Assembly (NCBI RefSeq): GCF_000003815.2
Contig: NC_049979.1
Location: 31,612,512 to 31,676,511, forward strand
From: Branchiostoma floridae
Lineage: Eukaryota; Chordata; Leptocardii; Amphioxiformes; Branchiostomatidae
Reading direction: 5' to 3'
Length of the DNA: 64,000 bases
The notes under the pieces were generated by a model. That model was given only the letters and a program-made list of their open reading frames with translations. It was not told where the DNA came from and made no database searches. The translations under genes and the position numbers were made by a program. Shown here in pieces: positions 21,561 to 30,144 of the stretch; the first letter of the stretch is position 1, and each line of letters starts with the position of its first letter.

Positions 21561-22509
21561 CCCTTGTCATACCGACTGTCAAACATTTTTACGACGAATC
21601 TGACCGTATGGGGTCATTTTTGACCCCATTTTGTTTTGCTCATAGACATATTTCTGCTGGCTTATTTTGTCATTTCTATGTATTTACTGTTTCACTATCC
21701 TATGAAAAATATTTTGACAAGTTTTGGTGTCAGTAGTTATTACTCAATTATCATAATGTATGCAGAAAATGAGGAAAAACCACAATTGCTCTGAAAATCT
21801 ACCATACTCAACTTACTTAAACAATGTTTTGTCTTATCAATTTCTAAACAATAATTGTGATGATGCAATAATGCTGATAGCTTAATGATGTTATTTAACA
21901 AGAAAAAAATACAATATTTGTGAAAAGTAACGAATTTATTACTTAATTATGCACCATATTCCGCCATCTAAACAAATACATACAATAACTCTTGTCTATT
22001 TTCCCGCAAAGATCTTTCTTGTAGATTCTTTCTGCACATTCTGTCCATATATTGTTTTTTAATTAATTAGAAACATTTTCACTTTCATTAGCATAGGTAA
22101 TTAGTGCGTATTATCATAATTTATGTAGAATGTCGAAAAACTGTGTTTTACAATAAAATACTAAATTTCTTTCAAAATATTCGGTGTTTACTCATCTAAG
22201 CAACTATAACCTGTTGCTGTAATAGCAATAATGAGGAATGCCTGTTATTTTATTAAAATGTCTTGATATTTATGTAATTAATGATTCATAATTGGCTGGG
22301 GTCATTTTTGACCCCACCGAACAAGACACAAACTTTCAAGTATAGCTTATACAATAATGGGCAAAACTCGGCGAAAAATTGGTAGATGTTGTAAGACATG
22401 TATACAAACAAATTCATGGAATGAATTTTTTCTCTGATGAAGGATGTTGCTATGGCAGATTAAAATATACGCCTGGGGTCAAAAATGACCCCATACGGTC
22501 GGATGAGGG
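21561..22509. mobile_element. piggyBac-like MITE, copy 2 (inverted)
   Basis: Same family as 18490-19430 in opposite orientation, about 950 bp. The right end is CGGTCGGATGAGGG followed by TTAA (22510-22513). The left end is diverged (CCCTTGTCATACCGACTG) and lacks a clear TTAA. Both GGGGTCATTTTTGACCCC palindromes are intact. Confidence 0.8.
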
Positions 22510-22719
22510 TTAAGGCAAAACTACACATAAAGAAGTTGAAGCTTTTAGTCTAGAATATGAACTGATGACAACACTGGGTTGCTATTCAGTGTGAGGCATC
22601 GGCTGGCAATTATATGTACAACTAGAGTTCCACAAACACATACCTTTGCCAAAAAAAACCGAGCTTGTTATGTAGAATGATGTGTGTAGACATAAATGTG
22701 TTACTTATTTCATTTTATT

Positions 22720-24286
22720 CTTTATGCCTGGAGTTGGTTGATAAAATTTCACAAACCATTGATTAGGGATAAAGTCGGAGTGCTGACCTCCTAGCCGGTT
22801 TTCCCCGGGCAACGGCTGCTGCAATGACCCTGAGTTGCGATACCATTGGGGGCCGGGCGGAGCACTAGCAGGTCTACCTGTAGTGCTCCCCCAGCTCCTG
22901 GCAGGTTCAACCATGGTGGGACGGTTCCCAGGGGAGCTGCAGCTGGCTAACAGCACCCGCCTGCACATACCATCTGCACCGCCTGCACATACCATCTGCA
23001 CCCTCCATGGCGGAATACAAATCAGGGGGTCAGGGGTAGGAGGAACCCCTCAAATTCTTGGCTGAAGGTCCTCCTAGGAGACGGATACTCCGAAAACAAA
23101 CCTGCATCTACTGGGGCCGTCCTACACGAGGCAGTCCCTGCACCTGTGGGACTACGAGCGCCAGCAGACTCAAGGGTGGATAAGGACTTGCACACCCCTC
23201 CTTCACCTTAAAAAGTCAGGTGCCGGTCAGGCAAGCAGACCGCCAGAAACAAGCCAGGAACAACCCAATACCTAACATAACTCAAGTCCTGTGGCGATTG
23301 AGAAATGGCGTCGAGGTGAGGCAGAGAATGCTGCTCGGAGTTCTTAGCCACGACTCTGCACACAGGCGGCTGTGGGGTGATGGTCGTCCACTGTAGACAG
23401 TGGTAGATGCAGTGCCCGTATCCTCCCACATTGACAGAGCAGCCTTATCTAGGGACAGCACTGCTCTCCCCACGCAGGGGAAGGGAAGATAAAAGGACCC
23501 CTAAAGAAAGCCTACCACACGACAGCCCCTGGCAGGAGACCCGTGCCTGCATGGGCATCCAACCCAGTGGTCGAGAAAATAGGACAAAGAAGACAAGGAG
23601 GCCCCTGACGTTTGGGGCATGGAATGTACGAACTCTTCTAGACAGATTAGACTGACCGGAGAGACGTACTGCGCTCATTACCAGATTATTAGGCCAGTAC
23701 CAGATTGACATAGCAGCTCTCAGCGAAACCAGACTCGCGGGAGAAACTCAGCTCGAGGAGATAGGTGGAGGCTATACCTTTTACTGCATAGGAAAGCCTT
23801 AGCATGCCCCAAGGACCTCTGGTTTAGGATTTGCTATTCGCACCGAGCTTGCAAGAAAACTTGATAGCCTACTTTGGGGATCAACGACCGGCTGATGACC
23901 CTGCGCCTCAAGCTCACAAGCCACTATCATCAGTGCGTATGCACCTACACTGACTAGCCCTGATGATATCAAGGAAGCCTTCTATGAGGATCTCAACCAA
24001 GTTCTTTCGGAGGTGAACAGCAAGCATAAGTTAATCATTCTCGGAGATTTTAATGCACGAGTTGGAAGAGATGTCTCCTCCTGGCCGAACGTCTTAGGAC
24101 GCCATGGCACCGGAAAGTGCAAATCCAATGGAATGACGCTACTATCACTATGTACCCAACACATGCTGTCCATCACCAACACATTATTCCAACAAGCAGA
24201 CAAATACAAGAACACATGGATGCATCCTCGATCTAGGCAGTGGCACATGTTGGACTATGTGATCGTGCGCCAAAGAGACAGATGTG
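22720..24286 (+). pseudogene. RTE-like LINE, 5' region and endonuclease
   Basis: 22720-23400 is a G+C-rich 5' region, part of which recurs at 2255-2540. From about 23590, with stops and shifts, it reads LTFGAWNVRTLLDRLD, IDIAALSETRLAG, then an ORF 24013-24286 with NSKHKLIILGDFNARVG and HMLDYVIVRQRDRCDVHS: the N, E, D..N and D motifs of an APE-type endonuclease as in RTE/BovB-like LINEs. Interrupted by the element at 24297 and resumed at 25109. Inactive. Confidence 0.75.
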
Positions 24287-24296
24287 ATGTTCACAG

Positions 24297-25098
24297 TAGT
24301 GGCAAAATATTGGACATTCTGAAACATGGGGCATTTCAAAAACTTACAAATAACCTTACAAACCAACGGGTTATCGATTTAAATACATCATTGTGTTTTC
24401 ATAACAGTCTGCCTTCAGTGGCTACGAGAAAAATGTACACCAGGGGTTGATTCATGTCTCCCTTGGGAATTTCAGTACAGAGGACTAACAGGTTGCCCAG
24501 TGTCGTTCATGGCCCGTTGCTTGCCCGCTATCTCGAGCTGCGATGTTTTCGTCAACCCTTACGTTACGGAAGCCTGTCCGCTATCTCGAGCTGCGATTTT
24601 TTTAGTCAATCCTTACGTTACGGAAGCCTGTCCGCTATCTCGAGCTGCGATTTTTTAGTCAACCCTTACATTACGGAAGCCTGTCCGCTATCTCGAGCTG
24701 CGATTTTTTAGTCAACCCTTACGTTACGGAAGCCTGTCCGCTATCTCGAGCTGGAAAAACTTGTTTGCGTGTGTCTTGTGTCTTGTTAAGAAGGACCACC
24801 TGTGCTAATGCCGTTATGTAAGGTTTGCTTGAGACTCGGTGTCCCTCTTGTGTCAGGATGGCGTGTATCCCTTGTTAGGCTGTGGAAGGTTTTGGACGAA
24901 GGGTTGATGGAAAATGTGTAACGTTATACTGTCCCAGCCCAGACAACATGAAATTCAAGTACCTGATTGGCATGTAAGGTGGATTGTGTTGCAAAAATCG
25001 GTGAATTCCCTTGGGTGCAATATCATTCTACGTTAGGTCTTCTGTTAGGTTTGGAAATGCCCCATGTTTCACAATGTCCAATTTCTTGCCATGTATAG
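24297..25098. mobile_element. DNA transposon with 10-bp TSD (MULE-like MITE)
   Basis: 802 bp bounded by the exact direct repeat ATGTTCACAG (24287-24296 and 25099-25108) and TIRs of about 45 bp sharing ATTGGACATT and TGAAACATGGGGCATTTC. A 10-bp TSD points to a Mutator-like family, though this is an inference from TSD length. Removing the element restores the LINE frame (DVHS then TRCMRGADCWSDHR). Holds the 53-bp tandem array. Confidence 0.75.
24521..24753 (+). repeat. 53-bp tandem repeat inside the MULE-like element
   Basis: Four full units and a partial fifth with period 53-54, core CCGCTATCTCGAGCTGCGAT then TTACGTTACGGAAGCCTGT. Unit starts at about 24527, 24580, 24634, 24687 and 24740. Units are nearly identical, so the expansion is recent. 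Confidence 0.85.
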
Positions 25099-25108
25099 AT
25101 GTTCACAG

Positions 25109-25454
25109 CACACGCTGTATGAGAGGTGCCGACTGCTGGTCCGATCATCGCCTAATCAGGAGCAAGATGAACATAAAAATAACTCTGAAAAGGAACACAG
25201 CCAGAAACAAGCCTCCGCAGAAGTTGAACATTGCTAGGATTAACACTAACAAAGAAGCCCTACAGCAGAGTCTTCAGAATTCTATGTCCAACATTGAGCT
25301 GGAGAAATTAGGCAATGTGGAAGAAGAATGAAGGGCCTTCCGAGAGGCCGTATATATTGCTGCAGCTGATACCCTTGGTTTTGTAAAGAGTGAAACATCA
25401 AGACTGGTTCGACGAGAACGAGGAAAGCATCAAAATGCTCATCGACAAGGCTTT
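25109..25454 (+). pseudogene. RTE-like LINE, endonuclease C-terminus and linker
   Basis: Continues the LINE after the 10-bp-TSD element: TRCMRGADCWSDHRLIRSK (SDH motif), then KPPQKLNIARINTNKEAL and NMSNIELE, with a stop at 25329 and further broken linker (DWFDEN, MLIDKAFK). It ends where the two-ORF LINE is inserted. Confidence 0.7.
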
Positions 25455-25552
25455 TAAGATGGCGCCCGTAGACACACGTATAGTCTAAGGGCTCTCTGCT
25501 ACACTGCGGATATCTAACAAATTTCCTCATTCTGAGCCTCCATTTCACCACC

Positions 25553-26317
25553 ATGACGACCACACCGTCCACTAGGGAAGTTAAGAGAGTCTCCGACCTT
25601 GTTGACTCTCAGCTGAGACTCAGTTTTGACAAGTTGAAAGAAGAGTTCCTGGGCGCTGTGAAGCAAGACATTTTAGCGGCCATAAAGGCTGAAGTCAGAC
25701 ACGAACTGGACCAGTTTAAGTCGTCATTCCAAGCTGAAGTTGACGAGCTGAAGCACACAATTGCCGAGAAAGACGACGAACTGACTACACTAAAGGTACG
25801 CCTAGCCGAAGCCGAAAGTCATGCCGATAGAAATGAACAATATAGTCGGAAGCATTGTCTGCTCGTCTTCGGAATCCCCCCTCCCCCCTCACCTGAAGAG
25901 AGGAAATCAGAGGACTGCGCATCAACATTCATGGACTTCACCAGGAAACATCTCGACGTCAGCGTCCAACGATCAGACATCGACATAGCTCACCGTGTTG
26001 GCCGGCCTCGTGACGGAGCTCACACAGTCATCGTCAAGTTCACCAACTATGCAAAGCGTCAGGAAGTCTACAAGGCCAAGAAACGACTAAAGGGGAAAAC
26101 AAACAGCACGGGCAAATCCTACATCATCAGAGAAAACTTGACCAAACGCAACCTTGAACTGTATAATTCTGCAAAACGCCTGCCCTGTGTCAGCTCCGCA
26201 TGGACCCAAGATGGCAAGATTTTCGTCAAGGTCAACTGCGAAGGCGGCGATCCAGAGATACACCGAATCACCGGCCCCACCGACATCCACCAGCTCGAAC
26301 TGATGGCTAACAAGTAA
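25553..26317 (+). CDS. LINE ORF1 protein (coiled coil, RRM, C-terminal domain)
   Basis: 254 residues from an ATG in good context (CACCATGA). Residues 15-95 form a charged heptad-like coiled coil (LKEEFLGAVKQDILAAI...), followed by RNEQYSRKHCLLVFGI, which opens an RRM-like fold, and a basic C-terminal domain (ENLTKRNLELYNSAKRLP...TQDGKIFVKV). This is the plan of L1-type ORF1p, an RNA-binding, trimer-forming chaperone that coats the element RNA. It directly precedes ORF2. The protein looks intact; a Pro-rich loop (PPPPSPEE) sits inside the RRM region. Confidence 0.85.
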   Translation: MTTTPSTREVKRVSDLVDSQLRLSFDKLKEEFLGAVKQDILAAIKAEVRHELDQFKSSFQAEVDELKHTIAEKDDELTTLKVRLAEAESHADRNEQYSRKHCLLVFGIPPPPSPEERKSEDCASTFMDFTRKHLDVSVQRSDIDIAHRVGRPRDGAHTVIVKFTNYAKRQEVYKAKKRLKGKTNSTGKSYIIRENLTKRNLELYNSAKRLPCVSSAWTQDGKIFVKVNCEGGDPEIHRITGPTDIHQLELMANK

Positions 26318-26622
26318 AACTTGACGTTATTATGTTTATTCACCAATTTATTCATATATGATCTTCATTCACCATATTGTCTTTCATGTCGTCCGATCAG
26401 TCGAACATGATTAAAGGCAATCAGATCACCTGTACGGGGCTCAGCTTATCCTTGCACTCTATGAAGCTCAACGCAGTGACATTCTGTTTATGTTGATCAT
26501 ATGTTTGATGTTTCATTTAACGTTATGATGTTTCTGGGTTATTTGAAGGGCATGTTCGCCCCTTCTTTTCTTTTTGTAGTCATTATTGCCCAGTTATGTT
26601 CTTATTGCTTCTGTTATTTTGA

Positions 26623-29600
26623 TTGTGTTTTTGTATTGTCCGGCTGGCGCGCCAATCAATCAATACTTACAATAGTTACTGTTACTCACGAATGCATGAC
26701 AGAGAGACAAGTAGCATCGATATCATTGCTCTCTCCGAGACATGGTGTGACTCCACCATCCCAGACGTAGATATGTACCTCCCCTCTTATCAAGTCCCCA
26801 TGCGTCGAGATCGCAACCGCCATGGTGGCGGAGTTGCACTGTATATATCCAACTCTGTACCATGTAAAAGGAGGAGCGATCTAGAAAGTGATACGTCTGA
26901 AGCAATCTGGTGTGAGGTGGATATCGGTATGAAACTATTTGTTTGTTGTTGTTATAGACCGCCCGGCCAGAGTGCGGAGGAACGCTCCACATTCTTTGAG
27001 CACCTGCAACAATCAGTTGACGTAATTATTGACAGCGGCCCATCTGACAAAACTACTATTGTCTTGCTTGGTGATTTGAATGCAAATTCTGACAATGCCG
27101 CTTCCACGATTGAAATGTTTACATCAGAAAACAACTTCGACCAGCTCATTTCAGAGCCCACTCGCATTACCGACACATCGTCATCCTTGCTCGATGTCCT
27201 CATTACAGATTCACCAAGTCTCTTTACGGAGTGTGGTACAAACCCGCCTTTGTCAAATTGTGACCACTCACTTGTATATGGCAAAATGAATCTTAAAATC
27301 CCCCGCGTTAAAACCTACAAACGTACTGTATATGAGTTTGATAAGGCAGATTATGAAGGATTGAACTCTGAGCTCTTACTTATAGATTGGGGTTCCATTG
27401 TCTCGGAGAACATTCCGGACATAAACGCCTTAACCGAAACATTCATGACAACTCTTTCTACAACGATCGCGCGGTTTGTACCCAGCAAACAGGTCACAAT
27501 CCGACCAAGAGACCAACCTTGGATGACGTGTGAAATTAGACAAATGCTAAGGAAGAAGAAACGAATGTACCGTAAATACAAGAAAACTAATAGGGCAGAG
27601 ATATACAACACGTTCAAGCATATCCGTAATAGCTGTACAAAGTTAATCAGAAAGGCGAAGCACAACCACAGACTCGGCCTTTGTCTTGACCTGGCAAATC
27701 CATCCTCGAACCCAAAAAAGTGGTGGTCCGTTTCTAAAGAAATATTCATGGGTAAGATAGATCGAACGTTACCACCCTTAGTCGAAGATGAATCTACTAT
27801 TACGGACGACAAGACCAAGGCCAATGTCTTTAATCGCTACTTCGCTTCTCAATCAAATCTAGACACAACAGGCGCCTCTCTTCCCTTGTTTACAAGTAGA
27901 ACTGACACGGCCATCGACTGCATTATCTGCTCCCCCTCTGAAGTTTATGAAATTTTGTGTAACCTTGATGTTAACAAGGCCACAGGTCCTGATGGTCTTG
28001 GTAACAGGCTTTTAAAAAATGTCGCCCCATCATTGGCTAATCCACTATCAAAATTATTCAATATCTCCATACAGCACGGGTGCTTCCCGGACATTTGGAA
28101 ATGCTCGAACGTAGTGCCTGTACATAAGAAAGGCGACAAGCAGACAAAGGAAAACTACAGACCCATATCCCTCCTATGTTGTGTATCCAAAGTTTTGGAA
28201 CGAGTAGTTCACAGCTATCTTTCCTCTTACTTCCGCCAAAACAAGCTCCTTACTGATCGTAACGCCGGGTTCGCCCTTGGAGATTCTACCGTAAACTCCT
28301 TAACATACCTTGTTCACAAAATTCATCAAGCACTTGACCAAGGACTTGAAACCCGCGCAGTCTTCCTTGATATTTCCAAAGCCTTTGATAAGGTTTGGCA
28401 CACCGGCTTACTCTTTAAACTACGACAACTTGGAGTCACTGGGTCTCTGTTGGCATGGATAGAGTCGTACTTAAATAACCGAAGGCAAAGAGTCGTCATC
28501 AATGGAGTGTGCTCTGAATGGCTACCTATCAATGCAGGTGTTCCTCAGGGATCCCTCCTTGGCCCCTTACTTTTTCTTGTATTCATAAATGACATTGTTG
28601 ATGACTTATTAACAGACTCCCGCCTTTTTGCGGATGATACTGCACTACTAGAGATAATTACTGACCCTGTTGCCTCAGCGGACAGGTTAAACCGTGATCT
28701 CACCTCAGTTTCGGAATGGGCTGCTCAGTGGCTTGTTACATTCAATCCCCAAAAAACAGTATTGATGACGTTCTCCCTGAAGAAAAACAAAGTCCGACAT
28801 CCCCCCTTATACTTTAAAGGTGTTCAGCTCACTGAAGTCGACTCCCACAAACACCTTGGCCTACATCTCACTAGAGACCTTTCATGGTCACTTCATGTGT
28901 CAACCGTGGTGACGAAAGCAATGAAACGCATAAATCTACTGAAAAGAATTTCTTGCTTTGTCCCACGGAAAACACTCGAGACTCTGTACAATGCCATGAT
29001 ACGTCCCTTGATTGAGTATGCCAACGTCGCCTGGTGCGGTATTCTTAAGAAAGACTCTGACTCACTCGAATCAGTACAGGTGTCCGCGGCCAAGGTCTGC
29101 ACGGGCGCACTAAGGGGGACGAATCACAGCCGTATATTAACGGAGGTCGGTTGGGACACACTTGCCACCAGACGGGAAAAGCATGTACTTATTCACTTCT
29201 ATAAAATGGTCAACGGCTCCGCACCAAATTATCTCCATGAACTGGTACCTCCACTTATTCGTGATTCCACCCCTTATGGCCTTCGAGATGACCAGAACTA
29301 CCTCCCTATAGCCCTAAGAACCGAAAAGTACAAAAGATCCTTTTTACCTGCCGCAGTTTTCTCCTGGAATCAACTTCCTTTGTCCGCCAAAACATCACCA
29401 TCTATTAGTATTTTTAAAAGAGAACTGGAGTCTTTCTTTGACAGCCCGCCCAGACACACCCACTACTCCCATGGCCACGGACGCCCTGCAGTTCACTTGA
29501 CCAGACTCAGACTCGACTTCAGCCAGCTAAACTCACACCTATTCAAACACCATTGTATATCTAGCCCTACTTGTAAATGTGGGAACTCAGACGAGACAAC

Positions 29601-29832
29601 TGAGCACTACTTGTTGCACTGCGAACTATACAATAGCGAAAGGACTCATATGTTGCACTCTATATCCCTTTTAAACCTAGAAGAATTACTCTCGCCTGAC
29701 CCCCTTAACTCATCTGACAATACTTTATGCACCCTTCTCACTATGGGCAGCCCTTTCCTTCCACACTCGACAAATTGTAACATCTTTGACTATGTTTTTA
29801 ACTTTATCAAAATGACCGGAAGATTTATTTAA
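26623..29832 (+). CDS. LINE ORF2: endonuclease and reverse transcriptase
   Basis: The frame is open for 1069 codons but its first ATG is at 26692, so the likely product is about 1046 residues. Numbering from 26623: APE endonuclease at about 25-215 (IIALSETW, LLGDLNAN, LLDVLITDS, CDHSLVYG); RT with KGDKQTKENYRPISLL, motif A AVFLDISKAFDKV (about 579), motif B GVPQGSLLGPLL (638), motif C FADD (about 670) and KHLGLHL; C-terminal CKCGNSDETTEHYLLHC knuckle (about 983). The RT core looks intact. The endonuclease N-terminal strand carrying the catalytic Asn is not visible ahead of the ATG, so the endonuclease may be defective. Confidence 0.85.
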   Translation: MCFCIVRLARQSINTYNSYCYSRMHDRETSSIDIIALSETWCDSTIPDVDMYLPSYQVPMRRDRNRHGGGVALYISNSVPCKRRSDLESDTSEAIWCEVDIGMKLFVCCCYRPPGQSAEERSTFFEHLQQSVDVIIDSGPSDKTTIVLLGDLNANSDNAASTIEMFTSENNFDQLISEPTRITDTSSSLLDVLITDSPSLFTECGTNPPLSNCDHSLVYGKMNLKIPRVKTYKRTVYEFDKADYEGLNSELLLIDWGSIVSENIPDINALTETFMTTLSTTIARFVPSKQVTIRPRDQPWMTCEIRQMLRKKKRMYRKYKKTNRAEIYNTFKHIRNSCTKLIRKAKHNHRLGLCLDLANPSSNPKKWWSVSKEIFMGKIDRTLPPLVEDESTITDDKTKANVFNRYFASQSNLDTTGASLPLFTSRTDTAIDCIICSPSEVYEILCNLDVNKATGPDGLGNRLLKNVAPSLANPLSKLFNISIQHGCFPDIWKCSNVVPVHKKGDKQTKENYRPISLLCCVSKVLERVVHSYLSSYFRQNKLLTDRNAGFALGDSTVNSLTYLVHKIHQALDQGLETRAVFLDISKAFDKVWHTGLLFKLRQLGVTGSLLAWIESYLNNRRQRVVINGVCSEWLPINAGVPQGSLLGPLLFLVFINDIVDDLLTDSRLFADDTALLEIITDPVASADRLNRDLTSVSEWAAQWLVTFNPQKTVLMTFSLKKNKVRHPPLYFKGVQLTEVDSHKHLGLHLTRDLSWSLHVSTVVTKAMKRINLLKRISCFVPRKTLETLYNAMIRPLIEYANVAWCGILKKDSDSLESVQVSAAKVCTGALRGTNHSRILTEVGWDTLATRREKHVLIHFYKMVNGSAPNYLHELVPPLIRDSTPYGLRDDQNYLPIALRTEKYKRSFLPAAVFSWNQLPLSAKTSPSISIFKRELESFFDSPPRHTHYSHGHGRPAVHLTRLRLDFSQLNSHLFKHHCISSPTCKCGNSDETTEHYLLHCELYNSERTHMLHSISLLNLEELLSPDPLNSSDNTLCTLLTMGSPFLPHSTNCNIFDYVFNFIKMTGRFI

Positions 29833-30044
29833 TTTGATTTGAAATTGATTGGTAATGCCAGCCTTGTATGCGCCTTAGCCCGTTTTTGTTGTTAGTATTT
29901 ATGTTATTCTTATGTTGCAAAATGATGTTTATGTTCATGTCATTTTAAGTTATAGGTTTCGTTATAATCTCAATTTTGTAACTTGTGCTCGTCATTGTAT
30001 GTAAAATAGAGCAGAAGACCACTCATAAGCTCATTGTGAGCTTC
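29833..30044 (+). other. LINE 3'UTR up to the gap
   Basis: 212 bp, T-rich on this strand, with no polyA tail visible before the 100-N gap at 30045-30144. The end CTCATAAGCTCATTGTGAGC contains GCTCA..TGAGC arms that could form a small hairpin near the 3' end. Confidence 0.5.
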
Positions 30045-30144
30045 NNNNNNNNNNNNNNNNNNNNNNNNNNNNNNNNNNNNNNNNNNNNNNNNNNNNNNNN
30101 NNNNNNNNNNNNNNNNNNNNNNNNNNNNNNNNNNNNNNNNNNNN

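Larger units (their letters stand above)
25455..30044 (+). mobile_element. Nearly full-length two-ORF LINE
   Basis: About 4.6 kb: a 5'UTR starting AAGATGGCGCCCGTAG, ORF1 (25553-26317), a 305-bp inter-ORF spacer, ORF2 (26623-29832) and a 3'UTR that runs into a gap at 30045, so the 3' end and TSD are not visible. ORF1 has an L1-type coiled-coil/RRM layout, while ORF2 resembles jockey/CR1-superfamily proteins with a C-terminal Cys-rich knuckle. It is inserted in the RTE-like LINE and is the youngest-looking element of this cluster (both ORFs open). Confidence 0.85.
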
